Positions 41,462 through 51,056 of a DNA stretch of 55,365 nucleotides are shown here, piece by piece (within the stretch, counting starts at the first letter, position 1; the number at the start of each line of letters is the position of its first letter). The notes beneath the pieces are model-generated. The model was not told the DNA's origin. It saw only the letters and a list, made by a program, of their open reading frames with translations, and ran no database searches. This stretch comes from Butyrivibrio sp. Su6. Lineage in GTDB: Bacteria > Bacillota > Clostridia > Lachnospirales > Lachnospiraceae. The stretch spans positions 1 to 55,365 of the forward strand of contig NZ_FNUR01000019.1 of the NCBI RefSeq assembly GCF_900108105.1. Reading direction: 5' to 3'. The translations under genes were made by a program, and so were the position numbers.

Positions 41462-43744
41462 ATGTTTAAATTCAAGAAATTTTCTGAGCTTCCGCTTAGA
41501 AGGATTGCTTATAAATACAAAGTGCTGATTGGAATTACGCTGTTTTTGATAGTGGCAGTGGTTTCTTTCGGCACTATTTTTATTAAGAGCTATATAGACA
41601 GAAACAGGGATCTTAGAAATGCAGAGCTGGTAAAAGATGCAGAGAACATGCTAAACAGTATTGAAAACAGTCTTATTACTGTTCATAAGTATTATCTTGC
41701 ATCTGAGAATAACACAAAGCTCCGCTATGTAGTCGAAAATGACGTTGACTACTCTAAGGTCAGCTCTATAACTGATGCAGGGGATATTTTGGATGGGGGC
41801 AATATTGTATCAGACTATGTGGCAAGCTATACTCTTGTGAATTTCAAGACTGATACTGTCCTTGGCACAAAAGGAAAATATGATATCAAAGAAGTGAAAA
41901 ATCTTGAGGAGCTGACAGACCTCTATGACACCTACAAAGAGACCTATACCAAAAATCTGTGGGTGTACATTGACGGGGCAGAACCGGATAAATACAGTAA
42001 GGAGTATAGGACGACCGTACCTTTATATGGACTGAACCTTGTGCTTTTTGTTCCTTTTTCTGAAGTTACACCATATGCCCTTGAAGTCATAAACATTGAT
42101 ATGTCGCAGATCACCAGCGATATCAAAAAGCAGCTTGGTGAAAATCAGCAGGCGGCTCTTTATACTGCGGATGGAAAACTCATTTTTTCTACAGATAAAG
42201 AGTTTCCTAAGCAGATCAACATGGAAAAAACAGATACAAACGCCATTTATTCCACGAAAAACGATGACGGAAAGAGAGTATATATCAGTGCCAAAACTTC
42301 CAGCATTGCCGGTCTTACTCTCTATGTGGCGAATTATTCTGACAGAATAGAGCTGTTTGTAAATGCTTATTATCTGATTGCATTTCTTTTGATCGTTCTT
42401 TTATTGTTCTTTGGAGCGACGATCCTGTTTAACAGTATTTATAAGCCTATCCAGACAGCTATAGGAGAAATAGAAAAGTCAAGTGACTATAAGCTTCGCC
42501 CGGGTGAAGATGAACTTCAGTACTTAACGGACAGTGTTAAGAAGCTTGATAGTAAAAATACTTCCCTTATAAGTCATACCACAGCTCTTTTTGCTACCAG
42601 AATTTACAGAAATGAGCTTACAAATACTGAAATAGATCAGTATCTGTATAGACTTTCGCTATCAAGTAGAATTCCTTCTTTTTACAGGATACTTACCTTT
42701 GTGCTTAAATCCACGGATGACGACAGCCCCGTGTCTTCTGAAAGAGATAAGAGCATCTGTAACCAAATCATCGACAGAATAATAGATGATTGCGGCACTA
42801 AGGAGTTTCTACCTCCTGTGTACTATGCAAGGTCAATCGTTATTTTTATCAGCTGTGATGGAAAAGGAACTGAAAAAGAACTGATCGAGAAAAACTACAA
42901 TTTCATGACGCAGTATGTCTACAATACCTTTGGGTTAAATATAGGCATAGGAATCAGCAGTGAATACTCAGATATATATTCTATAAATAAGGCATATCTG
43001 GAAAGCGTGCAGGCTCTTCACTATGGAAAGATAGATATAGGAAGCTATCTCAGTTATTATCGCATGGATGCAGGCATGGACCAGATATCTTTTGACAGTG
43101 ATATAGAGGAAAAGCTTAGAAGAGCACTTAGAAGAGGAGATAAGGAGGAAGCATATTTGGTAGTTGACGGGCTTTTTGAGAAGCTCATCACTATGGATGT
43201 TTCCAGAGACAACTGCGTGCCTGTTCTGCTGCAGCTTGTAAATGGGATTGTACTTGAAGTTCAGACTTCAGGAATTGGTACAAGCGTGTTTAGGGAAGAG
43301 CTCAGGCAGATATATCCCGTTATTCTTGATTACAATGATTTAAACCGCGTAAGAAAGTACATAAAATTCAATATGATAGATCCGATCATTTATCATCAGA
43401 ACAACGTGCTTGACAGTCAGTCAGCCAATATAATGACTGCAATTGAGAAGCTTGTTGAGGATAAAGACGGCAATATTACTTTGAATGAATGTGCTGAGAG
43501 CCTTGGTTATCATACAAGTTATATCTGGAGGATCCTAAAAGAGGAAAAGAATCTTACCTTTACTGAGTATGTTGATAAATATAAGATCAAGTATGCTAAA
43601 AAACTTTTATCTGAAACAGATATGACGGTTGGTGCCATAGCGGAAAAACTCAATTATACAAATTCTCAGAATTTCATCAGATTTTTTAACAAGATGGAGG
43701 GTGTTACTCCCGGAAAATACAGACAGGCGTTAAAAGAGGCTTAA
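41462..43744 (+). CDS. membrane-bound AraC-family regulator (YesS-like)
   Basis: This 760-residue one-component regulator has a first membrane helix (about 18-42), an extracytoplasmic sensor (about 43-300), a second helix (about 300-325, AYYLIAFLLIVLLLFFGATILF), a long cytoplasmic linker and a C-terminal AraC HTH domain (about 660-758) with LNECAESLGYHTSYIWRILKE and VGAIAEKLNYTNSQNFIRFFNKMEGVTPGKYRQ. The B. subtilis YesS protein, which has this form, controls the rhamnogalacturonan genes there. This one sits between the MFS and ABC units of the locus, so it most likely senses an extracellular oligosaccharide or lyase product and turns the locus on. Confidence 0.88.
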   Translation: MFKFKKFSELPLRRIAYKYKVLIGITLFLIVAVVSFGTIFIKSYIDRNRDLRNAELVKDAENMLNSIENSLITVHKYYLASENNTKLRYVVENDVDYSKVSSITDAGDILDGGNIVSDYVASYTLVNFKTDTVLGTKGKYDIKEVKNLEELTDLYDTYKETYTKNLWVYIDGAEPDKYSKEYRTTVPLYGLNLVLFVPFSEVTPYALEVINIDMSQITSDIKKQLGENQQAALYTADGKLIFSTDKEFPKQINMEKTDTNAIYSTKNDDGKRVYISAKTSSIAGLTLYVANYSDRIELFVNAYYLIAFLLIVLLLFFGATILFNSIYKPIQTAIGEIEKSSDYKLRPGEDELQYLTDSVKKLDSKNTSLISHTTALFATRIYRNELTNTEIDQYLYRLSLSSRIPSFYRILTFVLKSTDDDSPVSSERDKSICNQIIDRIIDDCGTKEFLPPVYYARSIVIFISCDGKGTEKELIEKNYNFMTQYVYNTFGLNIGIGISSEYSDIYSINKAYLESVQALHYGKIDIGSYLSYYRMDAGMDQISFDSDIEEKLRRALRRGDKEEAYLVVDGLFEKLITMDVSRDNCVPVLLQLVNGIVLEVQTSGIGTSVFREELRQIYPVILDYNDLNRVRKYIKFNMIDPIIYHQNNVLDSQSANIMTAIEKLVEDKDGNITLNECAESLGYHTSYIWRILKEEKNLTFTEYVDKYKIKYAKKLLSETDMTVGAIAEKLNYTNSQNFIRFFNKMEGVTPGKYRQALKEA

Positions 43745-43806
43745 ATAGGCACTTTAACAGCAATAATCATTTTATTGATAATACAAAATGCACAAAAGAG
43801 TATATC

Positions 43807-43837
43807 AAAAAGCATCCTTAATTGGATGCTTTTTACA
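43807..43837 (+). terminator. terminator after the AraC-type gene
   Basis: AAAAAGCATCC (43807-43817) and GGATGCTTTTT (43824-43834) form an 11-bp perfect stem with the T-run in the right arm. Confidence 0.88.
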
Positions 43838-43854
43838 ATGCAAGAAAATGATTA

Positions 43855-43884
43855 TAGACGTTATTTGGGAGCTATTTATATAAT
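43855..43884 (+). promoter_or_regulatory. ABC transporter operon promoter
   Basis: TAGACG (43855-43860), an 18-base spacer and TATAAT (43879-43884) precede the first permease gene by about 70 bases. The weak -35 fits an activator-dependent promoter. Confidence 0.55.
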
Positions 43885-43953
43885 TTGTACATGGTTTGCA
43901 TCTACCTATAAAGAAAAGATGACATTATTACTAAAGTAAATCAGGAGGTAATT

Positions 43954-44934
43954 ATGGGTAACAGCGGTGAAAAGCGCAAGGGATACCGCAAGATCGTTAC
44001 TACTGAAGGAAAAGTCTTCTATAGTAAAGACAGTGGACTTGCCGCTTATATGTGGCGTCACAAGGCTTTGTACCTGATGCTGCTGCCGGGACTATTATAC
44101 TTTATAATGTTCCGTTATGTACCCATGGGAGGTTTGGTAATTGCATTTAAGAATTACTCGCCGTTTCAGGGAATCTGGGGAAGCCCTTGGGTAGGGTTCG
44201 ATAATTTCAAGCAGTTCTTTTCTAATCAGGACTTTTTGATCCTTCTTAGAAATACACTTGGAATTTCATTATTGCAGCTGGTTCTTTATTTTCCGGCACC
44301 AATCATTTTGTCTCTCTTATTAAATGAGATAAGACATAGCTGGTATAAGAGAACTGTGCAGACATTCATTTATATTCCACACTTTGTATCATGGGTTATT
44401 GTGGCCAGCTTATCTTATCAGCTCTTTAACACCAATGACGGTCTTATCAATATGCTTGTTAAGGCGGCAACAGGTGAGACGATTCCAATCCTTTCAAGTG
44501 GAAAGTATTTCTGGGGTCTGATAGTTGGTCAGGACATCTGGAAAGAAACAGGTTATGGCACGATCATTTATCTGGCAGCTCTTGCGGGGGTTGATCAGGA
44601 AATGTATGAGGCAGCAAGGGTTGACGGTGCCGGAAGATGGCAGATGATGTGGAATATTACACTTCCTGCTATCAAGAGTACAGTAATAATCATGCTTATA
44701 TTAAGAGTTGGTTCTATTTTGAATACAGGTTATGAGCAGATATTCCTTATGAGAAATGACCTTAACGTAGCATTTGCAGAAGTGTTTGATACCTTCATTT
44801 ATACAAGAGGTATTCAAAATGCACAGTATTCATTCTCAACGGCAGCAGGTATGTTTAAGTCAATTGTCGGAATGATCATGGTACTTGGTGCTAACTACAC
44901 AGCTAAAAAAGCTGGTGAATCAGGAATATATTAA
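43954..44934 (+). CDS. lplB: Lpl/YteP-type ABC sugar permease
   Basis: This 326-residue permease has a long N-terminal cytoplasmic arm, then six membrane helices starting at YLMLLPGLLYFIMFRYVPMGGLVIAFKNYSPFQGI, a start typical of LplB/YteP. The inner-membrane loop carries EAARVDGAGRWQMMWNITLPAIKS, the EAA motif that docks an ATPase. It pairs with the next gene. B. subtilis LplB belongs to the importer of rhamnogalacturonan oligosaccharides. The start is behind AGGAGGT. Confidence 0.93.
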   Translation: MGNSGEKRKGYRKIVTTEGKVFYSKDSGLAAYMWRHKALYLMLLPGLLYFIMFRYVPMGGLVIAFKNYSPFQGIWGSPWVGFDNFKQFFSNQDFLILLRNTLGISLLQLVLYFPAPIILSLLLNEIRHSWYKRTVQTFIYIPHFVSWVIVASLSYQLFNTNDGLINMLVKAATGETIPILSSGKYFWGLIVGQDIWKETGYGTIIYLAALAGVDQEMYEAARVDGAGRWQMMWNITLPAIKSTVIIMLILRVGSILNTGYEQIFLMRNDLNVAFAEVFDTFIYTRGIQNAQYSFSTAAGMFKSIVGMIMVLGANYTAKKAGESGIY

Positions 44935-44946
44935 GGGAGGAAGAAA

Positions 44947-45864
44947 ATGGCTTCAGATTCAAAGGCTATTAAGCGTGACAAGCGCGGAGTTAAGATGAGC
45001 CTTGGCTATAGGATCACAGATGTGATCATCTATACACTTATGGGCTGTGTTGGTGTTATAACACTTCTTCCATTCCTGTATATTGCAGCCGGCTCTTTTG
45101 CGACAGACAGGGAACTAACAGAGAGAGCATTCTTTATCATTCCTCATGTATGGTCGCTAAACGCATATAAATATTCAATAAATAACGGAAATATCCTGAT
45201 GGGTTTGAAAAACTCATTGATCCTTACATTTATGGGAACAATTGTAAATATGGCTCTTTCTACCACATTTGCATATCCACTTTCCAAAAAGCATTTCAGA
45301 GGAAGAAACTTCTTCCTTAATATGGTTATCGTAACAATGCTTTTCTCAGGTGGTATGATCCCTACATTCATGGTACTCAGAACTTACGGACTGTATGATT
45401 CATATTGGGCTCTTATCTTTATAGGAGCTATCAGCCCATTTAATATGATCATCATAAAGAATTTCTTCCAGGAGCTTCCACTTGAACTTGAGGAGGCGGC
45501 TTACATGGACGGAGCAGGGGAGTTCTTCACATTTTTAAAGATCGTGCTTCCTCTGTCTAAGCCTGTACTTGCTTCAATATCTCTTTTCTATGCAGTAGGC
45601 TATTGGAATGACTATTTCAACGCGATGATCTATCTTCAGACACCGACGAAATACACAGTACAGATCATGCTCCGTAATATTGTATTAAAAGCCAGTGCCA
45701 TCAGCGATGTAATGATGGATTACTACGATCAGAATGGTGCGCCACCTGATAAGGCAGTAAAAATGGCAACAACACTTATTGCTACTGTACCTATTTTGAT
45801 CGTGTACCCCTTCGTTCAGAAATTCTTTACTAAGGGCGTGATGGTTGGAGCTGTGAAGGGCTGA
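44947..45864 (+). CDS. lplC: Lpl/YtcP-type ABC sugar permease
   Basis: This 305-residue second permease has six membrane helices, PFLYIAAGSFATDRELTERAFFIIPHVWSLNAYKY in the first outer loop, and the EAA motif EEAAYMDGAGEFFTFLKIVLPLSKPVL. Its C-terminus FVQKFFTKGVMVGAVKG is the typical YtcP/LplC ending. It lies 12 bases after the first permease. No ATPase gene is present in the locus. In B. subtilis the shared ATPase MsmX serves such importers, and a distant equivalent is expected here. Confidence 0.93.
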   Translation: MASDSKAIKRDKRGVKMSLGYRITDVIIYTLMGCVGVITLLPFLYIAAGSFATDRELTERAFFIIPHVWSLNAYKYSINNGNILMGLKNSLILTFMGTIVNMALSTTFAYPLSKKHFRGRNFFLNMVIVTMLFSGGMIPTFMVLRTYGLYDSYWALIFIGAISPFNMIIIKNFFQELPLELEEAAYMDGAGEFFTFLKIVLPLSKPVLASISLFYAVGYWNDYFNAMIYLQTPTKYTVQIMLRNIVLKASAISDVMMDYYDQNGAPPDKAVKMATTLIATVPILIVYPFVQKFFTKGVMVGAVKG

Positions 45865-45896
45865 GAGAACTTGCCGAGGTATTATCGAGGCTAGTT

Positions 45897-45942
45897 CGAA
45901 CGTCTTAAGGCGAGCATGCATAGCATGCGAGAGCTTAAGTTC
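45897..45942 (+). other. intercistronic hairpin before the binding protein gene
   Basis: GAAC-CTTAAG (45897-45909) pairs with CTTAAGTTC (45934-45942) with a bulge, enclosing GCATGC/GCATGC inner arms. There is no T-run. It lies between the permease and the binding protein gene and may protect the downstream mRNA; that function is inferred. Confidence 0.55.
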
Positions 45943-46027
45943 CTTGTTAACTTAGCACTTCCGTTAATGAATGAATTCTCAAATGGTGAGATTCAGATAC
46001 ACATTTTCTTTCTTAAGGAGGATTACG

Positions 46028-47629
46028 ATGAAAAAGAAGTTACTTGCAACATTACTTAGTGTAAGCATGGTAATGGGGATTGCAGCTTGTGGTTCACAGG
46101 CTACAACACAGACAACAGATTCTCAGACAGCAACTGAGAACACACAGACAGCAGATGCTACAACATCTACAGCTACTACAGAGGCAGCAGCTGAGACACC
46201 TGTAGAGTACCCTGCAGTTACATTTATGGCTATCGACTTTAACTCAGGTGCTTCAAACACAGGTGATTATGCTGAGCAGATCATGCAGCAGCTCGAAGAG
46301 CACACAGGTATCGATGTAGATATCCAGTGGGTTCAGAACGATGTTCTTGAAGAGAAGGCAACACTTGCAATGCAGGATCCTAAGTCAATGCCAATGATCA
46401 TGACATGGAACGGATCAGTTACAGGTACAGTTGTTACAGCAGCTAAGCAGGGTGCTTTCGTTGATCTTACAGAGTACCTCAAGGATTCAACAAAATATCC
46501 TAACCTTTCAAGACAGAACGCAGACGTAGCTAAGTCACTTACAGTTGATGGCAAGCAGATCGGTATCTACAGAGCTCGTGTACTTGGAAGATACGGTATG
46601 TCATATCGTAAGGACTGGGCTGATAAGCTTGGTCTTTCAGAGCCTAAGACAATTGACGATGTTTACAACATGCTCTACAAGTTCACATATGAAGATCCTG
46701 ATGGAAACGGTCAGAACGATACAATCGGTATGGAGATGACATCTTACACAGGTCCTTTCGATATCATGCAGACATGGTTTGGCTGTGGCAATGGATGGGC
46801 AGAAGTTGACGGAAAGCTTATCCCTGTATGGCAGCAGGAAGAGTACCTTACAGCTCTCAACTGGTTTAAGAAGCTCTATTCAGAGGGACTTATGCCTTCA
46901 GACTGGGCATCACGTACAACAGATACATGGTCAGATGGATGTAAGAACGGTGAGAACGGTGTATACATCGACGTTCTTGACGGCGGAAGAAGAGTTTGGG
47001 ATTACTTCGTAAACAACGAGATTCCTTCAGTTGTTGATCCTTCAGAGTTTGCTTCAATGAACCTTCTTAGCAACATTGATGGCAAGACAATGGCTACATC
47101 AGGTTACAACGGATACTTCACACTTTCAGCTTCAACATGTGACACACCTGAGAAGGTAGAGGCAGCTCTTACTTTCCTTGACAAGATGTGTGATGAAGAA
47201 ATGCTTGACCTTACAAACTTTGGTCTTGAGGGTGTTAACTATGAAATTAATGCTGATGGAAATGTAGTTCGTCTTGATTCTTCTGATGATTCACTTAAGG
47301 CTAACTATGCAGGACTTAACCAGCTTGTTGCTTACATTCCTAACATTGATTCAGCTCTTTCAGAGGAAAAGACAGAGCGTCAGATCCTTGAGACAAATGT
47401 TAAGGCAGATGCAGAGAAGTATGCAGTTATCAACCCTGCACTTCCTTACCTTATCAACTCTCCAACATATGCTTCACAGGGAAAAGATCTTGATGACAAG
47501 ATTTCACAGGCTCGTACTCAGTACATCTGTGGTGAGATTGATGAAGCAGGCCTTAAAGCAGCATGGGATGATGTTTTAAACCGTGGCTATGCAACAATCA
47601 TTGATGAAGTAAATGCACAGGTTCAGTAA
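46028..47629 (+). CDS. lplA: Lpl-type extracellular solute-binding lipoprotein
   Basis: This 533-residue protein has a lipoprotein signal (MKKKLLATLLSVSMVMGIAAC, lipobox Cys21), a Thr/Ala-rich linker with Q-T-D-S-Q and T-A-D-A-T, and a family 1 sugar-binding fold (VTFMAIDFNSG; GIDVDIQWVQND; GRYGMSYRKDWADKLGL; FTLSASTCDTPEKVEAALTFLD). It captures oligosaccharides for the two permeases. The codon choice is markedly more biased than in its neighbours (AAC, TTC, CTT), which suggests high expression. The start is ATG 46028 after AAGGAGG. A GC-rich hairpin follows. Confidence 0.92.
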   Translation: MKKKLLATLLSVSMVMGIAACGSQATTQTTDSQTATENTQTADATTSTATTEAAAETPVEYPAVTFMAIDFNSGASNTGDYAEQIMQQLEEHTGIDVDIQWVQNDVLEEKATLAMQDPKSMPMIMTWNGSVTGTVVTAAKQGAFVDLTEYLKDSTKYPNLSRQNADVAKSLTVDGKQIGIYRARVLGRYGMSYRKDWADKLGLSEPKTIDDVYNMLYKFTYEDPDGNGQNDTIGMEMTSYTGPFDIMQTWFGCGNGWAEVDGKLIPVWQQEEYLTALNWFKKLYSEGLMPSDWASRTTDTWSDGCKNGENGVYIDVLDGGRRVWDYFVNNEIPSVVDPSEFASMNLLSNIDGKTMATSGYNGYFTLSASTCDTPEKVEAALTFLDKMCDEEMLDLTNFGLEGVNYEINADGNVVRLDSSDDSLKANYAGLNQLVAYIPNIDSALSEEKTERQILETNVKADAEKYAVINPALPYLINSPTYASQGKDLDDKISQARTQYICGEIDEAGLKAAWDDVLNRGYATIIDEVNAQVQ

Positions 47630-47657
47630 AACAGATTCTTATTATTAAAATGATAAA

Positions 47658-47690
47658 GAGCATGGGGCATTTGTCCCCATGCTCATTTTA
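47658..47690 (+). terminator. partial terminator after the binding protein gene
   Basis: GAGCATGGGG (47658-47667) and CCCCATGCTC (47675-47684) form a 10-bp stem followed by ATTTTA. The weak T-run and the close next gene suggest partial read-through. Confidence 0.7.
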
Positions 47691-47702
47691 AGAGGATGGG
47701 GT

Positions 47703-50273
47703 ATGAAGATTTTTAGATTGGCAGAGACTGCTGCAAAGGGGTATACAACATTTGGAAGCATGTGGGAGAGAGGAAGCGTTAAAAGAAATGCTTCTTTTTC
47801 TGTAAAATACGGGGACAAAGAAGAAAAACTTCAGTCGAGGGTGACGGCTTTTTGGCCTGATGGCAGCGTTAAGTGGGCTGCTCACGTAGTCGACGCAGAA
47901 AAAATTGGTGATGTGGCTGAGGTTCTTCCGGTTTTGAATCAAGATGATGCAGAAACTGTTACTGATACATGCAGTGTAAAAGAAAGGGAGAGCTCTTTTG
48001 ATATAACAGCAGGTAAGGTTTCACTATCTGTAAACAAAAAAGGGAGCATCCTTTTTAATGACCTTTTCTATGATGGGAAAAGGGTGGCTGACTGCGCATA
48101 TCTGCAGGTTTTGATTGAGAATCGTGAGGATGAATATACAAAAAAGACAGTTCCTTATGAGGGAGTTGTCGGAAAAGCTGAAATAATAGAATGCGGGATC
48201 ACAAGGTGCGTCGTTAAGTTTAGCGGAACCCATAAAACACCTTATGACAGCAGGATTCCTTTTTCTATCTTTATGGAAATCTATAAAGATAGTCCGGAAT
48301 TTAGATTTACACATACGTTTTTCTATGATGGGGATGAAGCAAAAGATTTTCTTAAAGGTGTTGGTATTTCTTTTGATGTGCCTGCCAAAGGAGAGCAGTA
48401 CAACAGGCATGTAAAGTTTGCTACTGATAATGGCTGTTTTAATGAAGAAAATGCAATGCTTCTTTGCTGGCATCCAAGGGTAGAACCTGATATTTACAGG
48501 GCTCAGGTTGCAGGAAAAAGATTAGCATTTACAGAGCACAAAGATGAAGACATTAATGCCGTTAAAGCTTCTAAAGAGATGCCTATATGGAATGATTATT
48601 ATCTTTTCCAGGACAGCTCAGAGCATTTTGTCATAAGGAAAAGAACAAATAAAGAAAATGTCTGTTTCATAGACTGCCTTAACGGTAACAGAGCAGAGGG
48701 AGTAGCTGCTTTTGGCTCTGAATGTGGCGGAATAATGGTGGGACTTAAGGATTTTTGGCAAAAGTATCCATCAACTATTGAATTTAAAGACGTTTCAAAA
48801 GATGTGGCCAAGGCTACAATCTGGCTCTTGCCGCCTCAGGCTGATGCCTATGACTTTAGGCATTATGAGGATACCGGATATTCCCAGACATATTATGAGG
48901 GATTTGATGTTTATGGAGCCAGCGCTTATGGAATTGCCAATACATCGGAATACAGCATAAGGTTTTTTGATGAACTGATTCCGGCAGATGAAGAGATTGA
49001 TGAATTCTGTGACAGGGTTCAAAACAGGGCATTTTACTATGCTGGGGCTGAATATCTTCATTCCCTTAAAGCTTTTGGCTTTTGGAGTCTTGAAGAGAGG
49101 AAAACAAAGGCTGAAGAGTTTTTTGAACAGCAGATAGATAAGGTGTTTGATTTTTACAAAAACGAAATCGAGCAGCGCAAGTGGTATGGAATCTTTGATT
49201 ATGGCGATTTCATGCACACCTATGACCCTTACAGGCATGTATGGCGCTATGACATGGGCGGCTATGCATGGCAGAACACAGAGCTTGTGCCTACTTTCTG
49301 GCTGTGGTTCTATTTCCTCAGAACAGGGCGAAGTGATGTATTTAAGATCTGCGAGGCCATGACAAGGCATTGTTCAGAGGTTGACGTTTATCACTTTGGA
49401 AAGTACAAGGGGCTTGGCTCAAGACATAATGTTCGCCACTGGGGATGCCCATGCAAGGAAGCCAGAATAGCTATGGCAGGACACCACAGGATGTATTACT
49501 ACCTCACAGGTGACTACAGGCTAATGGACTATTTTGAAGAGGTAAAAGACGCGGATGTGGCCGTAGGAGAAACGGACCCATTAAGATTCTTTTTTGACAA
49601 AAAAGATATGGTTTATCCAACCCATGCGCGCACAGGCCCGGATTGGAGCAGTTTTTGTTCGGATTGGATGACCTGGTGGGAGCAGAAGGAGGATAAAAAT
49701 TATCTCGAAAAGATAAAGACAGGAATTGCTGATCTTAAGGAAACCCCACTTAAGCTTATGTCAGGCACTGATTTTGAGTATGATCCGGATACCTCACACA
49801 TGAGATATATTGGTGACAGGGCAACAGGAGGGAGCCACCTTTCAATCTGTCAGGGTTCAGAGCAGACCTGGCTTGAGATGACACAGCTACTTGATGATCC
49901 TGAGTGGGATAAGATGCTTGCTGATTATGGGTGGTTTTATACTCTTGACAATGCGGAACAAAATCGTCTAACGGAGGGGAGAATCGGGCAGAGACAGTTT
50001 TCTTATCCTTTCATGGCTGCAGGAGTTGTTGCCTACGCTGCAAGCTATTATGACGATGAAAAGCTTGGGAAAAAGGTCTGGAAGATCTTAAAGGACGCTA
50101 TTTCTTCAGAAACAGGTGCTGATACTTTTAAGGAAATTGTGGTGGAAAACGCTGGAAATCATGCAAACTTAAGAGAGATAACCGGAATATCTACGAATGT
50201 GGCTGCCCAGTGGTGCCTTAATGTTATTGTGGCTCTGGAGTTTGCGAGAAAGTGGATGCCAAAGGAAATATAA
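47703..50273 (+). CDS. YetA/PL26-like rhamnogalacturonan exolyase
   Basis: This 856-residue protein matches, from memory, B. subtilis YetA and the fungal exolyase PcRGLX (PL26). The N-terminal RIFT-like barrel starts MKIFRLAETAAKGYTTFGSM and has VTAFWPDGSVKWAAHVVDA. An (alpha/alpha) barrel-type middle holds WYGIFDYGDFMHTYDPYRHVWRYDMGGYAW and GLGSRHNVRHWGCPCKEARIAMAGHHRMYYYLTGD. There is no signal peptide, so it should trim unsaturated rhamnogalacturonan oligosaccharides in the cytoplasm after import. The catalytic residues cannot be named from sequence alone. The start is ATG 47703 after GAGGATGGGG. Confidence 0.82.
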   Translation: MKIFRLAETAAKGYTTFGSMWERGSVKRNASFSVKYGDKEEKLQSRVTAFWPDGSVKWAAHVVDAEKIGDVAEVLPVLNQDDAETVTDTCSVKERESSFDITAGKVSLSVNKKGSILFNDLFYDGKRVADCAYLQVLIENREDEYTKKTVPYEGVVGKAEIIECGITRCVVKFSGTHKTPYDSRIPFSIFMEIYKDSPEFRFTHTFFYDGDEAKDFLKGVGISFDVPAKGEQYNRHVKFATDNGCFNEENAMLLCWHPRVEPDIYRAQVAGKRLAFTEHKDEDINAVKASKEMPIWNDYYLFQDSSEHFVIRKRTNKENVCFIDCLNGNRAEGVAAFGSECGGIMVGLKDFWQKYPSTIEFKDVSKDVAKATIWLLPPQADAYDFRHYEDTGYSQTYYEGFDVYGASAYGIANTSEYSIRFFDELIPADEEIDEFCDRVQNRAFYYAGAEYLHSLKAFGFWSLEERKTKAEEFFEQQIDKVFDFYKNEIEQRKWYGIFDYGDFMHTYDPYRHVWRYDMGGYAWQNTELVPTFWLWFYFLRTGRSDVFKICEAMTRHCSEVDVYHFGKYKGLGSRHNVRHWGCPCKEARIAMAGHHRMYYYLTGDYRLMDYFEEVKDADVAVGETDPLRFFFDKKDMVYPTHARTGPDWSSFCSDWMTWWEQKEDKNYLEKIKTGIADLKETPLKLMSGTDFEYDPDTSHMRYIGDRATGGSHLSICQGSEQTWLEMTQLLDDPEWDKMLADYGWFYTLDNAEQNRLTEGRIGQRQFSYPFMAAGVVAYAASYYDDEKLGKKVWKILKDAISSETGADTFKEIVVENAGNHANLREITGISTNVAAQWCLNVIVALEFARKWMPKEI

Positions 50274-50315
50274 GAGGTATTAAAAGAAAAAGATATTGGG
50301 GATGGTTTATTAAAC

Positions 50316-51044
50316 ATGGATAGAAAAACAAGAATATATCTTGTGGGGGATTCGACTGTACAGACTTACAAATTGGAGGCTGCTCCTCAGTGCGGATGGG
50401 GAGCTATGCTCTATAGATATTTTTGCGATAACAATGTGAATGTGTATCATTCAAAGGGCTCAAAATTTGATAACGCTGTTACCTATGACGTTGAGGACTT
50501 TGTTATAGATAACAGAGCCATGGCTGGAAGAAGCCTTAAGAGTTTTTATGATGAAGGACGCTTTGATGAAGTTATAAGTGACATATGCCAGGGGGATTAT
50601 TGTCTTATCCAGTCAGCCCATAATGATGCCTATAAAGAGAAGGAAGAGCGTTTTCTGACTCCTGATGAATATAAAGAAAAACTGATAAATGATTATATTG
50701 ATCCACTGCTTTTAAAGAAAGCAGTTCCGGTCCTTGTGACTGCCATTGCCATGAAGGATTTTGATGAGAATGGGGAATGCAGGATTTCTTTTCCCAAGTA
50801 TAGAGAAAAGATGCTGGAAGTTGCTAAAGAGAAGAATTTAGTGTGCATAGATCTGGGGAAAATGACCGCAGAGTACAACAGCAGGATCGGGGAAGAAGCT
50901 TGCAAGGGTATATATATGAATTTGGATAAGGGTATGTTTGAGAGTGCGGTTGATGGAAAAGAAGACAATGCACACCTTAAATTCGAGGGGGCTTTTATCT
51001 ATGCTGGATTTGTGGCAAAGGAACTAAAGAAAATAATATCCTGA
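50316..51044 (+). CDS. SGNH rhamnogalacturonan acetylesterase (YesT/RhgT-like)
   Basis: This 242-residue esterase has the nucleophile Ser13 in LVGDSTVQ, the oxyanion Asn in QSAHND and the catalytic Asp217/His220 in DNAHLKFEGA. It removes acetyl groups from galacturonate in rhamnogalacturonan pieces, freeing the chain for the lyases. No signal peptide is present, so it acts inside the cell. It lies between the PL26-like and PL11 genes with short gaps (42 and 12 bases), consistent with one operon. Confidence 0.9.
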   Translation: MDRKTRIYLVGDSTVQTYKLEAAPQCGWGAMLYRYFCDNNVNVYHSKGSKFDNAVTYDVEDFVIDNRAMAGRSLKSFYDEGRFDEVISDICQGDYCLIQSAHNDAYKEKEERFLTPDEYKEKLINDYIDPLLLKKAVPVLVTAIAMKDFDENGECRISFPKYREKMLEVAKEKNLVCIDLGKMTAEYNSRIGEEACKGIYMNLDKGMFESAVDGKEDNAHLKFEGAFIYAGFVAKELKKIIS

Positions 51045-51056
51045 AGGAATGAAAAT

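Noticed and set aside
45865..45960. tRNA-like segment with TTCGAA
   Set aside because: No cloverleaf can be drawn around it; the arms fit a simple bulged hairpin.
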